From assembly GCF_024347315.1 (NCBI RefSeq), contig NZ_AP025461.1, positions 434,001 to 498,000 on the forward strand: DNA of 64,000 nt, written 5' to 3'. Positions 1-9,356 of this stretch are shown piece after piece; position 1 is the stretch's first letter; every line of letters begins with the position of its first letter. The notes under the pieces are model-generated. The model did not search any database. It saw only the letters and a program-made list of their open reading frames with translations, and was not told where the DNA came from. A program made the position numbers and the translations under genes. This DNA comes from Vibrio atlanticus. GTDB taxonomy: Bacteria > Pseudomonadota > Gammaproteobacteria > Enterobacterales > Vibrionaceae.

Positions 1-130
1 AGTAAGTGCCTTCGTTTGCCATCTCAACAAAACCAGCCGCAAGCTTGGTTGCCATCTCTGGCTTCATGTCGCGAGCTAAAAGGATTCGTTCGTATTCTTG
101 TTGTAGTTTTTCTGTTGATACTAAAGGCAT
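1..130 (-). CDS. Ldh2-family NAD(P)-dependent oxidoreductase, N-terminal part
   Basis: Only the first 43 codons lie in the window; the gene runs off the left edge. The start ATG (128-130, complement) follows a good Shine-Dalgarno GGAGA. The peptide begins MPLVSTEKLQQEY and reaches FVEMANEGTY, which matches the N-terminus of the malate / L-lactate / 2,3-diketogulonate reductase (Ldh2, YiaK-like) family, where a similar stretch is followed by SHG. Members reduce or oxidise 2-keto/2-hydroxy acids in the cytoplasm. It is divergent from the glycerate kinase gene, which suggests hydroxy-acid catabolism. The substrate cannot be told from this fragment. Confidence 0.6.
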   Translation of the reverse strand, partial: MPLVSTEKLQQEYERILLARDMKPEMATKLAAGFVEMANEGTY

Positions 131-152
131 CTGTGTTCTCCGATAATTTGAA

Positions 153-167
153 TTCCATAATACGGAA
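153..167. promoter_or_regulatory. Candidate operator (inverted repeat TTCC-N7-GGAA)
   Basis: TTCCATAATACGGAA is an inverted repeat 22 bp upstream of the Ldh2-family start, and a further ATTCCG half-site lies at 182-187. IclR- and GntR-type repressors often use TTCC/GGAA-like palindromes, but no regulator gene is present here to tie to it. Apart from this, 131-557 holds no convincing gene. Confidence 0.25.
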
Positions 168-557
168 TCAATTATTGTTTTTATTCCGAAAAAATTCTGT
201 GAGCAAAGTTACGAAATATTTCCTTATTAAGTTTTTCTCTAATAACTGTTAACTGGTTAAAAAGTGGAACAAAAAGATTTAAAGATTCCGCAATGCGAAA
301 CAAAAAGCGTGTTCAGGATCTGGTTTCTACGACTAATTGAGGTGAAATTCGACAATTTGGCGGGATTAAACTTGTCAAAAGATGGGTTATTAACCAACCG
401 TAACTTTACTGAATATAAAATAGTGGCGGTGAAATCTGAGGTGTTGGTCAAATTCGGAGAGGGAAGTACGCACAGTTGACCCGTCTTCTATATAGTGGTT
501 TTGTTGTTTTTGTACTATTGCTTGGTAGATATTTGTGAAGTATTGGAGCCAGCTTCT

Positions 558-1727
558 ATGAAAATTGTTATTGCACCAGACTCGTTTAAAGAATCTTTAT
601 CGGCGGTATCGGTGGCGGCGTGTATTGAAAAGGGCTTTCGTGAAATCTTCCCTGACGCTGACTATGTGACCTTGCCTCTGGCCGATGGTGGCGAAGGTAC
701 GGTAGATGTATTGCTACAAGGTTTAGCCGGACAAAAGCGAACAAATAAAGTCCAAGGGCCATTGGGTGAGTTGGTTAGTGCAGAATGGGCGATGTTAGAA
801 CCGTCAGCTCAGAGAACCATGAGAACGGCTTTGATAGAGATAGCTGCTGCGTCTGGTTTGGACTTGCTTACATCAGAACAGCGCGATCCTTTGGTTGCTT
901 CTTCTTTTGGTACTGGGCAACTGATACTCGAAGCGATAGAGCAGGGTGCTCAAACCATCATTCTTGGGTTGGGTGGCAGTGCGACTAACGATGGCGGTGC
1001 AGGTATTGTTCAAGCTCTAGGTGGGCGCTTACTCGATAGGAATGGACAAGAGCTTGGTAGAGGTGGTGCTGCACTTGCAGAACTTGCATCAATAGATCTT
1101 ACCGGCTTAGATTCGCGCTGTGCAGATGTCGAATTGATTGTGGCGTGTGATGTTGATAACCCATTGTGTGGCGATAACGGTGCCAGCTATATATTTGGTC
1201 CGCAAAAAGGAGCGACACCTGAACAAGTCTTAATGCTTGATAAGGCGCTTGAGAATTTTGCTCAAGTTGCAGAAACGCAAGGTTATGCCGGTGGCGATGA
1301 GCCTGTTTACAAGCGCGTGGGTTATGGCGCAGCTGGTGGCACGCCGATGGGGCTTGGTTTGTTATTCAATATCCAAATTAAACCCGGCATTGAGATGGTG
1401 CTCGATGTTTTGCAAGCTGATGATCTATTGAAAGGTGCCGACTTGGTGATTACTGGCGAAGGGCAGATGGACAACCAAACTCTGCAAGGGAAAACGCCTT
1501 ATGGCATTGCTAAACGAGCGAGCTTACAAGGCATTCCGATCATAGGCATTGCTGGCTCACTGGGAACAGAAGTAGAAGCACTTTATGGTGAAATGAACAG
1601 CTTGTTTGGTACGGTTCGTTCTCCTCAGTCACTTGACCAAGTTCTGCTAGAAGCCGAACTAAACCTTACCAGAACGGCGAGAAATATCGCTGCGACTCTG
1701 AAAGTAGGCCATGCGATCTTGAAATAA
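558..1727 (+). CDS. garK: Glycerate kinase (GarK/GlxK type)
   Basis: Phosphorylates D-glycerate with ATP to a phosphoglycerate that enters glycolysis; cytoplasmic. The protein starts MKIVIAPDSFKESLSA, the family hallmark, and contains ADGGEGT and the glycine-rich GLGGSATNDGG, plus LVITGEGQMDNQT near the C-terminus. With the chosen ATG it is about 389 residues, normal for the family. The frame extends upstream to 495, but that extension is not conserved in character, and the MKIVIAP start is standard. The divergent hydroxy-acid dehydrogenase suggests a short glycerate/tartronate-type pathway. Whether the product is 2- or 3-phosphoglycerate cannot be read from sequence. Confidence 0.93.
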   Translation: MKIVIAPDSFKESLSAVSVAACIEKGFREIFPDADYVTLPLADGGEGTVDVLLQGLAGQKRTNKVQGPLGELVSAEWAMLEPSAQRTMRTALIEIAAASGLDLLTSEQRDPLVASSFGTGQLILEAIEQGAQTIILGLGGSATNDGGAGIVQALGGRLLDRNGQELGRGGAALAELASIDLTGLDSRCADVELIVACDVDNPLCGDNGASYIFGPQKGATPEQVLMLDKALENFAQVAETQGYAGGDEPVYKRVGYGAAGGTPMGLGLLFNIQIKPGIEMVLDVLQADDLLKGADLVITGEGQMDNQTLQGKTPYGIAKRASLQGIPIIGIAGSLGTEVEALYGEMNSLFGTVRSPQSLDQVLLEAELNLTRTARNIAATLKVGHAILK

Positions 1728-1928
1728 AGTGAGGTTTGACAATTGGTTACTTAACATCATGGTTCGATAGGTTTTATAGATAGCAACGATAAATAGAAAC
1801 GATTATATTTTATACCATTAGAGGTCTATTCTATACCCATAATATTTTAGGGGCTTTTGAAAGGAAGCCAGTATAAATATCAAGGTGCACTCACTATTGC
1901 TGCACCTTTGGACCTTAAGGAATAGATC

Positions 1929-3380
1929 ATGAGTAAAAAACTAACTACAGCTGCGGGTTGTCCTGTTGCTCATAACCAGAATGTTCAAACTGCGGGTAAG
2001 CGCGGTCCTCAACTTCTTCAAGATGTTTGGTTTTTAGAAAAGATGGCGCATTTTGACCGCGAAGTCATTCCAGAGCGTCGTATGCACGCGAAAGGTTCAG
2101 GCGCTTACGGTACATTTACTGTTACGCATGACATTACCAAATACACCAAGGCAAAACTGTTTTCTGAAATAGGTAAAACGACCGACTTGTTCGCTCGTTT
2201 TACAACGGTTGCGGGTGAGCGCGGCGCCGCTGATGCTGAGCGTGATATCCGCGGCTTTGCATTGAAGTTTTATACCGAAGAAGGCAACTGGGATATGGTG
2301 GGTAACAACACCCCAGTATTCTTCCTTCGTGATCCTCTTAAGTTTCCAGATCTAAACCATGCGGTTAAGCGTGACCCGCGCACTAACATGCGCAGTGCGA
2401 AGAACAACTGGGATTTCTGGACTTCTTTGCCGGAAGCTCTACACCAAATTACCATCGTGATGAGTGATCGTGGTATCCCTGCTACTTACCGTCATATGCA
2501 TGGTTTTGGTAGCCATACATTCAGCTTTATTAATGCAGACAACGAACGTTTCTGGGTTAAGTTCCACTTCAAATCTCAGCAAGGTATTAAGAACTTGTCT
2601 GATGCAGAAGCGGCACAAGTGATCGGCGATGACCGCGAAAGTCATCAACGTGATCTGCTAGACAGCATTGATAATCAAGACTTCCCTAAATGGACACTGA
2701 AAGTTCAAGTGATGCCAGAAGCGGACGCAGCGAAAGTGCCATACAACCCGTTCGATCTGACTAAGATCTGGCCACACGCAGATTACCCATTAATTGAAGT
2801 GGGTGAGTTTGAATTGAACCGTAACCCACAAAACTTCTTCGCTGAAGTTGAGCAGTCTGCATTCAACCCGGCAAACGTGGTTCCGGGTATCAGCTTCTCA
2901 CCAGACAAGATGTTACAAGGCCGTCTGTTTGCTTACGGTGATGCACAGCGCTACCGTTTGGGTGTTAACCATCAGCATATCCCAGTAAACGCACCTCGTT
3001 GCCCTGTCCACAGCTACCACCGTGATGGTGCGATGCGTGTTGATGGTAACTTTGGTAGCACACTTGGCTATGAGCCAAACAACGAAGGCCAATGGGCAGA
3101 GCAGCCAGACTTTGCAGAGCCAGCATTGAACCTAGATGGTGCTGCAGCGCATTGGGATCACCGCGAAGATGAAGATTACTTCTCGCAACCGGGTGACTTG
3201 TTCCGCCTGATGACGCCAGAGAAACAAGCGATTCTGTTTGATAACACTGCTCGTAACCTAGGCGGCGTGCCTAAAGAGATTCAGCTGCGTCACTTAAGAC
3301 ACTGTTACAAAGCCGACCCAGCATACGGAGAAGGCATTGGTAAGCTACTTGAAATCGATGTAAGCGAATTTAAGTCGTAA
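1929..3380 (+). CDS. katA: Catalase (monofunctional, small-subunit)
   Basis: Decomposes hydrogen peroxide to water and oxygen using haem. It is 483 residues, typical of clade 3 small-subunit catalases. Visible landmarks: the distal histidine segment [13 protein letters not shown] near residue 55, [22 protein letters not shown], and the proximal tyrosine segment [14 protein letters not shown] near residue 340. There is no signal peptide, so it is cytoplasmic. It is monocistronic with a strong terminator at 3405-3440. The 200 bp upstream is AT-rich; no OxyR site could be assigned with confidence. Confidence 0.96.
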   Translation: MSKKLTTAAGCPVAHNQNVQTAGKRGPQLLQDVWFLEKMAHFDREVIPERRMHAKGSGAYGTFTVTHDITKYTKAKLFSEIGKTTDLFARFTTVAGERGAADAERDIRGFALKFYTEEGNWDMVGNNTPVFFLRDPLKFPDLNHAVKRDPRTNMRSAKNNWDFWTSLPEALHQITIVMSDRGIPATYRHMHGFGSHTFSFINADNERFWVKFHFKSQQGIKNLSDAEAAQVIGDDRESHQRDLLDSIDNQDFPKWTLKVQVMPEADAAKVPYNPFDLTKIWPHADYPLIEVGEFELNRNPQNFFAEVEQSAFNPANVVPGISFSPDKMLQGRLFAYGDAQRYRLGVNHQHIPVNAPRCPVHSYHRDGAMRVDGNFGSTLGYEPNNEGQWAEQPDFAEPALNLDGAAAHWDHREDEDYFSQPGDLFRLMTPEKQAILFDNTARNLGGVPKEIQLRHLRHCYKADPAYGEGIGKLLEIDVSEFKS

Positions 3381-3404
3381 TCAATAAGTTTGATTAGTTA
3401 AATG

Positions 3405-3440
3405 AAAGGCCGTTGAGTGAATCACTCAACGGCCTTTTTT
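3405..3440 (+). terminator. Rho-independent terminator of katA
   Basis: A near-perfect stem built on AAGGCCGTTGAGTGA and its complement is followed by a T-run, 25 bp after the catalase stop codon. Confidence 0.9.
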
Positions 3441-3610
3441 GATCATGCTGTGTATTAGGTGAGTCATGTAAGTCGTACCAATTACTTGAAAATTAGCACC
3501 ATTTCTATTGATAGTTTTTGCCTATCAAATTAATAAACTCATCCCATTATATTTAGTTAGGGTAACGGATTATCCTACGGCTATCAGTTTATAAAGTAGA
3601 AGAGTTTGAG

Positions 3611-4483
3611 ATGAGTAAGAGCGCATTAATCGTTGAAGGTGGGGCAATGAGAGGCATCTTCGCAGCAGGAGTATTGGACGCTTTTATGCAAGACGATTTC
3701 CGTCCTTATGATTTTGCTATTGGCGTATCTGCGGGTGTGTCGAATTTGGTTGGTTACTTATCTCAAGCTCCGAAGCGTAGCTACAACGTGATTACTACCA
3801 TGGCGACGGATAAAACGTTCTTCAATCCTGCTCGCTTTGCTAAAGGTGGCAATTTGGTCGACGTTAAGTGGTTGTGGGATGAATCTAACCATCGTTATCC
3901 ACTGGATTGCGGTCAGCTGTTCTCAAGTGTTCCTTTAATTGCTGCTGTAACTAACGTCGATACTGGCAGTGCCGATTACTATCATATCAAGCCTGAAAAC
4001 CTTTCTAACGTGGTTGAAGCAACCACCGCGTTACCTATCGCTTACCGTGAAACACCGTGCTTCTCTGGTGGTTGCTATACCGATGGTGGTGTAGCCGACT
4101 CTATTCCGGTTCGCGAAGCCTATCGTCGTGGTGCACGAGACATTACCGTGATTCTTTCTCACCCATTAAGCTACCGAATGAAGCCGCAGAAGTATCAGTG
4201 GATGCTGAAAAAGCTGCTAAAGAAATTCCCTAATATTGCAGAGTCGATGGCGGTGCGTGCCGAAAACTATAACCAGTCTTTGGAGTTCATTCGTAACCCT
4301 CCAAAAGATGCGACCATCAAGGTGATTGCGCCACCAGAAGCGTTTGCAGTGAAGCGTTTGACAATGGATCAAACGGTCTTGAATGCAGGTTATGAGATGG
4401 GTGTGAAAGCAGGGGAAGAGCACCTTGCCATTAGAAAGGGTGTCTATGGCTTAGATACCGAAGATTGTCATTTCTGCGTTTAG
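3611..4483 (+). CDS. Patatin-like phospholipase (YjjU-like)
   Basis: Predicted serine acylhydrolase of the patatin family. Ser-Asp dyad landmarks: oxyanion-hole GGAMRGIF at residues 10-17, nucleophile elbow GVSAG near residue 39, and the aspartate in TDGGVAD near residue 160. It has 290 residues and no signal peptide, so it is probably cytoplasmic or membrane-associated. Closest in style to E. coli YjjU. The C-terminus ends with a short Cys-containing tail (CHFCV). The in vivo lipid substrate is unknown. Confidence 0.88.
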   Translation: MSKSALIVEGGAMRGIFAAGVLDAFMQDDFRPYDFAIGVSAGVSNLVGYLSQAPKRSYNVITTMATDKTFFNPARFAKGGNLVDVKWLWDESNHRYPLDCGQLFSSVPLIAAVTNVDTGSADYYHIKPENLSNVVEATTALPIAYRETPCFSGGCYTDGGVADSIPVREAYRRGARDITVILSHPLSYRMKPQKYQWMLKKLLKKFPNIAESMAVRAENYNQSLEFIRNPPKDATIKVIAPPEAFAVKRLTMDQTVLNAGYEMGVKAGEEHLAIRKGVYGLDTEDCHFCV

Positions 4484-4510
4484 AACTGTTTTTGAATGCG
4501 GGATAAACGA

Positions 4511-4546
4511 GAAGCCACGCTGTTCACTTAGGACTAGCGTGGCTTT
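4511..4546. terminator. Terminator between convergent phospholipase and ldhA genes
   Basis: AAGCCACGC pairs with GCGTGGCTT across an imperfect loop, lying between two convergent genes; it could serve both strands. Confidence 0.7.
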
Positions 4547-4601
4547 CTATTTCTAGATTGAGTCTATTACTAACTCAGTCTGCTATTAACTCAAGTTGTT
4601 G

Positions 4602-5594
4602 TTAAACCAGTTCGTTGCCGCTGGTATTGCCAGTAAAGAAGGCATCAACACTGGTGAGCGTTGTATTGGCGATGTTGAACAAAGCATCTTTGGTCAAGAA
4701 GGCTTGGTGACCTGTAAACAATACATTGTGACAAGCAGATAGGCGACGGAATACGTCATCCACAATCACATCGTTAGATTTGTCTTGGAAGAACAACTCT
4801 TTCTCGTTGTCGTAGACATCAAGGCCAAGCGCGCCAATCTTGCTTTGTTTCAACGCTTCGATTGCTGCGGTTGAATCCAGTAGTTCACCACGGCTGGTGT
4901 TGACGATCATCACGCCATCTTTCATTTTCTCAAATGCCGTTGCATCCAACAGGTGGTAGTTCTCTTTACTCATTGGGCAATGCAGAGAAATCACGTCAGA
5001 TTCTTGGTAAAGCTCGTCGAGCTCAACGTATTTAGCGCCCAGTTCTTTTGCCAATGGGTTCGGGTATGGGTCGTAGCATAGGATGTTCATGCCTAAACCT
5101 TTCAGAATACGCATGGTTGCTAGCCCAATTTTGCCAGAGCCGATCACACCAACAGTTTTACCGTGGAAGTTAAAGCCAACCAAACCCTCAAGAGAGAAGT
5201 TCGCATCACGAGTACGTTGGTATGCTTTGTGTAGTTTACGGTTCAAACACATCATCATGCCGACTGTGTGCTCTGCTACTGATTCTGGAGAATAAGCCGG
5301 AACGCGAACCACTTGCAGACCAAACTCTTTGGCTGCGTCTAGGTCGACTTTATCAAAGCCCGCACAGCGCATCGCGATCAGCTTGGTGCCGCCTTTAGCA
5401 AGAATCTCTAACACGTCTCGCGATAGGTCATCGTTTACAAACGCACAAACCACTTCGTTGTCGTGCGCCATTTTTGCTGTTGTTGTAGTGAGTCGAAAAT
5501 CGTGAAAATGGAACTCGGCGTTGAGTTCGCCTTTTGCCAGTTCAAATGATTTTTCGTCGTATGATTTTGAGCTAAAAAAAGCAATGTTGAGCAT
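4602..5594 (-). CDS. ldhA: D-lactate dehydrogenase (fermentative, NAD-dependent)
   Basis: Reduces pyruvate to D-lactate with NADH during fermentation; cytoplasmic. The 330-residue protein has the D-isomer 2-hydroxyacid dehydrogenase pattern: nucleotide-binding GVIGSGKIGLATM near residue 150, NTSRGELLD carrying the catalytic Arg near 234, the DNEKELFF segment typical of fermentative LdhA, and the catalytic His in FTGHQAFLT near 297. Length and motifs match E. coli LdhA. Single gene, convergent with the phospholipase. Confidence 0.93.
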   Translation of the reverse strand: MLNIAFFSSKSYDEKSFELAKGELNAEFHFHDFRLTTTTAKMAHDNEVVCAFVNDDLSRDVLEILAKGGTKLIAMRCAGFDKVDLDAAKEFGLQVVRVPAYSPESVAEHTVGMMMCLNRKLHKAYQRTRDANFSLEGLVGFNFHGKTVGVIGSGKIGLATMRILKGLGMNILCYDPYPNPLAKELGAKYVELDELYQESDVISLHCPMSKENYHLLDATAFEKMKDGVMIVNTSRGELLDSTAAIEALKQSKIGALGLDVYDNEKELFFQDKSNDVIVDDVFRRLSACHNVLFTGHQAFLTKDALFNIANTTLTSVDAFFTGNTSGNELV

Positions 5595-5817
5595 GGCTTC
5601 CTCTCTTACCTAAAATATAAATAACCCACTGATTCATTCTTTGAAACGGGATTAAAACTAATAACTCTGTTCAGTGTGCTAGAGTTTTTTTCTCTTGTCT
5701 ATCACCATTAGTCATTGTAATTACTATGGTTATTTGGTCTGTTGTCTTCACTTATTGAACATTAAAAATCACAGTACGAGGCAGCTTGCTTATAAGTTCA
5801 TCAATATTGAATGGATC

Positions 5818-6150
5818 TTACTTTCGGGTGTTGAACATCTTCTTAGTCTCTTTCTCAGACCAGAAGTTAATGTTGAATTGTGCGTCGTCGCTAAGCTCTA
5901 CTCGATGCCAATATTGAGGTGGGCTGGTGGCAAATTGCCCAGGCAGGATCGTAATAACACTTTCCGGTTCTGTCGCGTTTGCATCAGCAAAACCATAGAA
6001 GGTGACGGTGCCTTTCATTACGCAGATCTGCCCGAATACACCTTCTGCGGTGTTGTGGTGATTAAGCAATGCAGCCGGTATGTTGTCTTTGGTGAAAAAT
6101 GGCGTTGAACGTTGAATTTTCCAGTGTGACGGAATACGTAAATGACTCAT
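5818..6150 (-). CDS. DUF1971 cupin-like small protein
   Basis: A 110-residue protein resembling DUF1971, the small beta-barrel domain also found fused to TehB tellurite-resistance methyltransferases. Features include RSTPFFTKDNIPAALL near the start and the WHRVELSDDAQFNINFW segment near the end, with histidines at cupin metal-ligand-like positions (NHHNT, WHRVE). No methyltransferase domain is attached. Separated by about 60 bp from the downstream reductase gene on the same strand, so the two may be co-transcribed. Biochemical role unknown. Confidence 0.75.
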   Translation of the reverse strand: MSHLRIPSHWKIQRSTPFFTKDNIPAALLNHHNTAEGVFGQICVMKGTVTFYGFADANATEPESVITILPGQFATSPPQYWHRVELSDDAQFNINFWSEKETKKMFNTRK

Positions 6151-6212
6151 ATAAAACCTCTTGTCTGTATTTTGAATACAAGCCTTAGCTTTGATTGAAT
6201 TGGTGACCGTGA

Positions 6213-7016
6213 TTACCAGTAGTTTTCACTGCTGAATTGGCCGGGCTTTCGGCGTAAGTGCTTCTCGAAACCTAAGTTGGTTAGTGCTTCACTTGTGTCG
6301 CGAACCATTTGCGGATTGCCACAAAGGTAGAAAAAACTGCGGGTTTGATTGAAAGTGACAGACGTGGTTTGCTCAAGGTCGCCGCCAAGTAACAAGCTTG
6401 GGATTCGTCCGCGCAAAGTTCCGGTGACTGATTCTCTAGAAATAATTGGCACATATTGTAGTTTCCCTTGGAAGTGATTAACGAGTTGATTGATTCGATC
6501 TTGATACGTGAGGTCTTGCTCTGTTCTTACGGCATGAACCAGTACAAGGTTTTTGAACGAGGTGACTTTTTCAGATTCAGAGCCGTTATGCTGCTGTATC
6601 TGCATGCTTTCGAGCATTGAGATAAAAGGCCCAACGGCGGTTCCGGTTGAAAGCATCCATAGATCGTCGGCGATCTCTGGGATCTCCTCTAATGTCATGA
6701 ACCCACTTGGGTCTTTGCCGACAAATATGTCATCGCCTACCTTCAACTCATGAAGTTGAGGTGAAAGCTGCCCGTTCTGATCCTTAATAATCAAAAATTC
6801 CAGATGTTGATGACCTTGTTCGTGCTCTGGCGCATTCACCATGGAATAAGCACGTCTGACAAACTCGCCTTCACTGTTACGTAGCCCCAGCTTAGTGAAC
6901 TGCCCCGCTTGGTAGGGCGAGACTGGCGCACTGACTTGCAGCGAGAACAGTTGCTCTGTCCATTCGGTCTTGTGTACGACTTTTCCGGTTACTAAGCCAT
7001 GAGGAATATCTGTCAT
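6213..7016 (-). CDS. fpr: Ferredoxin/flavodoxin-NADP+ reductase (Fpr-like)
   Basis: FAD-dependent electron transfer between NADPH and ferredoxin or flavodoxin. Family landmarks: FAD-binding RRAYSMVNAP near residue 50, NADP-binding STGTAVGPFISML near 120, YLCGNPQMVRDT, and the C-terminus RRKPGQFSSENYW with terminal aromatic Trp. The frame is open upstream, but the start MTDIPHG at 7016 is preceded by AAGGTGA at good spacing and gives about 267 residues, slightly longer than E. coli Fpr (248). A second, chromosomal fpr is common in vibrios, so this may be a paralogue. Confidence 0.87.
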   Translation of the reverse strand: MTDIPHGLVTGKVVHKTEWTEQLFSLQVSAPVSPYQAGQFTKLGLRNSEGEFVRRAYSMVNAPEHEQGHQHLEFLIIKDQNGQLSPQLHELKVGDDIFVGKDPSGFMTLEEIPEIADDLWMLSTGTAVGPFISMLESMQIQQHNGSESEKVTSFKNLVLVHAVRTEQDLTYQDRINQLVNHFQGKLQYVPIISRESVTGTLRGRIPSLLLGGDLEQTTSVTFNQTRSFFYLCGNPQMVRDTSEALTNLGFEKHLRRKPGQFSSENYW

Positions 7017-7356
7017 ATCATCACCTTTATTTAGAGAAGTTATCTCATTAAGGATACTCAACTATTTACACTTTGGAGTTGCATGTACCATGCCATTAGT
7101 GAGAATGCTTATCAATACCGATCATTCGGTGGAAATGAACTTGAATGATGTCAAATAGACTTTGCACTATTGTGTCTAAATGACATCTTTGTTGTTTTTT
7201 GATGTGGCACTTTCAGATTAAGGGGAGAGATTGATTTGTGGGCACAGACCAAAATTAGTTCCGTGGTTTGACCCTTAATGTATTCACCAATAACTAAAGA
7301 GAATATTTTATAGATGAGTATAATGGCGGCTTTCGATCTCAATATAGCCGTGTTTT
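7017..7356. other. Intergenic region without a supported gene
   Basis: Divergent promoter region between the reductase and the acyltransferase. Open frames here have no family resemblance or ribosome binding sites. AT-rich; no operator assigned. Confidence 0.5.
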
Positions 7357-8310
7357 ATGCTTGATAATCTTCGTATGGCCTTGAACGTGTTGTTCGTGAC
7401 CATCAATACCGCAATGACTGCGTTTACCGTGAGCTTTTTTGGCCTCATCAAACTGATTCTTCCAATCTCTATTGTTCAAAAGTCATGTACTCGTTTAGCG
7501 AACTTCACATTTTGGTGTTGGGCTTCGCTTAACCTTTGGATGTTGAATGTGAATAACGATATCGAGTGGCAAGTTGAGGGCGGGGAAGACATCTCGACTA
7601 AGCAATGGTACTTGATGATGTCGAATCACCTCAGTTGGGCGGATATCGTGATCTTGTCTTCGATCTTGAAAGACAAGATGCCAATGACTAAGTTCTTCCT
7701 TAAGCATGAATTGCTGTACGTTCCTTTTGTTGGTTTGGCTTGTTGGGGCTTGGATATGCCTTTCATGAGACGTCACTCACGTGAGTTTTTGATTCGTAAC
7801 CCTGAGCGTCGCAATGATGATTTCGAGGCAATTAATAAGGCATGTACTAAGTTCAAATGGGCACCGACAACCTTGGTGAATTTTGTGGAAGGGACTCGTG
7901 CAAACCACGAGAAACTGGCGACAGCGAAAACACCTTATCGACATCTACTCAAGCCAAAAACCGGCGGTGTGGCGTTCGCTCTATCGGCAATGGGCCCAAT
8001 CTTGGATGGTATTGTGGATGTCACTCTGGCTTATCCAGAAAATCAGGCTTCTCCATTTGAAGACATGCTGAAGGGGAAAATGACCAAGGTGGTGGTGCGT
8101 ATTAAACTGCACCCAATGGATGAGAACGTGAACGGTAATTATTTTGAAGATAAAGCGTTTAAACGTCGTTTCCACAGTTGGTTGAATAGTACGTGGAAAG
8201 AGAAAGACGACTATCTCGATACGGTTTATGCTCTTGATACGGTTGATACGCCCTGTGAGGTTGAAATGATTGATGAACCTGATGTCGCTTATAAGAAACA
8301 AGAACAGTAA
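7357..8310 (+). CDS. PlsC-type 1-acylglycerol-3-phosphate acyltransferase (YihG-like)
   Basis: Membrane-bound acyltransferase that moves an acyl chain to lysophosphatidate or a related acceptor in phospholipid synthesis. Two hydrophobic segments occupy roughly residues 10-55. The catalytic NHLSWADI (NHxxxxD type) is near residue 90, and the substrate-binding FVEGTR is near 170. At 317 residues it resembles E. coli YihG, a minor lysophosphatidate acyltransferase, more than PlsC itself (about 245). The C-terminal 20 residues are acidic and probably disordered. Single gene with its own terminator. Confidence 0.88.
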   Translation: MLDNLRMALNVLFVTINTAMTAFTVSFFGLIKLILPISIVQKSCTRLANFTFWCWASLNLWMLNVNNDIEWQVEGGEDISTKQWYLMMSNHLSWADIVILSSILKDKMPMTKFFLKHELLYVPFVGLACWGLDMPFMRRHSREFLIRNPERRNDDFEAINKACTKFKWAPTTLVNFVEGTRANHEKLATAKTPYRHLLKPKTGGVAFALSAMGPILDGIVDVTLAYPENQASPFEDMLKGKMTKVVVRIKLHPMDENVNGNYFEDKAFKRRFHSWLNSTWKEKDDYLDTVYALDTVDTPCEVEMIDEPDVAYKKQEQ

Positions 8311-8333
8311 GATCATACCAAATCGATAGCATC

Positions 8334-8371
8334 AAAAAAGCCGATAGTTCATTGAACTGTCGGCTTTTTTA
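8334..8371 (+). terminator. Terminator of the acyltransferase gene
   Basis: AAAAAAGCCGATAGTTCA pairs with a complementary arm ending in a T-run; 24 bp after the stop. Because it carries A- and T-runs it may also act on the minus strand. Confidence 0.88.
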
Positions 8372-8459
8372 TTGATTGGACTTTGTCTACTCAAACAGTG
8401 CAGTCAGTGCTCACTATGTTTTAAAGCGCTAAAACAAGGATGGTCAAAGAGTGAGGAAG

Positions 8460-9203
8460 TTAAATCGCTTGGTAAGCCTCAATGATGTGCTTAACCTGAC
8501 TGGTTTTGCCTTGCTTCTCTTGTCCTTGATGGATGCGCAAGTAGTGCTGCAATGTTTTGGCTTTGTATTGCTGTGATACTTGCTTCTGTTGTTCACAGTT
8601 CGGAGTCCAGATCTTGTCGCCGACGCTTGATATCTCAGTTACCGTTCGGTTATTGCCGTTTTCATCTAGATTTTTGTCGCTTTCACCTTGGTTATTGCTG
8701 ACCAATAAAATCTCGTAGTAACGACGGTTCTCTTCAATTAACACTTCATCAATTAGGCCGAAATTGAGCGCCTTTAAATGATTTCTTAATTCGAACTGCT
8801 GATGAACCGGGCAAAGCAAAAAATCGATCGCTTTGTCTGGATGCTTGCAATGAATATCGTTGACGAGCTTTTGTGTTAGATCGCCTCCCACCCCCGCAAT
8901 AATGACTAGATGTCTGCCAGTGTGCTTTTCCAATGGAATCGCTGCGACATCCAAGCAGTAGACTTGCCATTGGCTGGTCATCGCTTGTTGGTCTGAATTA
9001 TCTTGGGGAAAGTAACGCGTTAGCTTGCCTTCCAGCTCATTCATCAGAGTAGGGACAATATCGACAAAATGAATCTGCGGTGCTTTGTGGTCAGATAATA
9101 GCTGAACACCCAAGAAGCCGTGATCACAACAACAGTCCCAAATATGTTGGTAGTCATTACTGACAAGGGAGTGGAGAGTTTGCAGTCGGTTACTTAGCTT
9201 CAT
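8460..9203 (-). CDS. trmK: tRNA (adenine(22)-N1)-methyltransferase family protein (TrmK)
   Basis: SAM-dependent methyltransferase of the TrmK (DUF633) family, which methylates N1 of adenine 22 in tRNA. The N-terminal LSNRLQTLHSLV and the SAM-binding DCCCDHGFLGVQLL near residue 23 are typical, followed by VIIAGVGGDL near 100 and LLCPVHQQFELR. It has 247 residues. The insertion around residues 165-195, rich in Asn/Asp/Gly, is unlike the compact Bacillus protein. It stands alone downstream of the GGDEF gene, which has its own terminator. Confidence 0.82.
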   Translation of the reverse strand: MKLSNRLQTLHSLVSNDYQHIWDCCCDHGFLGVQLLSDHKAPQIHFVDIVPTLMNELEGKLTRYFPQDNSDQQAMTSQWQVYCLDVAAIPLEKHTGRHLVIIAGVGGDLTQKLVNDIHCKHPDKAIDFLLCPVHQQFELRNHLKALNFGLIDEVLIEENRRYYEILLVSNNQGESDKNLDENGNNRTVTEISSVGDKIWTPNCEQQKQVSQQYKAKTLQHYLRIHQGQEKQGKTSQVKHIIEAYQAI

Positions 9204-9271
9204 AAGGCTCGTATCGTCAAAAAAGGGTATTGTTGTATCGAACGCGCATTGTAATGACTTTCCATAAAAAC

Positions 9272-9307
9272 AAAAGCACCTAGGGGATTAATCCTAGGTG
9301 CTTTTTT
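9272..9307 (-). terminator. Bidirectional-looking terminator after the GGDEF gene
   Basis: AAAAGCACCTAGG pairs with CCTAGGTGCTTTT around a short ATTA loop. It lies just downstream of the minus-strand sensor gene and upstream of trmK. Confidence 0.88.
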
Positions 9308-9356
9308 GTTATCGGTATCGTACCAATCGGTGTGATACGAGCGTGTTAGCTAATGT

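Noticed and set aside
264-479. Open frame of 71 residues upstream of glycerate kinase
   Set aside because: No ribosome binding site or family resemblance; lies in the divergent promoter region.
5695-6108. Plus-strand frame of 137 residues opposite the DUF1971 gene
   Set aside because: It is the antisense shadow of the cupin-like gene, which has the recognisable protein pattern.
7151-7342. Minus-strand frame between the reductase and acyltransferase genes
   Set aside because: Composition unlike protein and no ribosome binding site.
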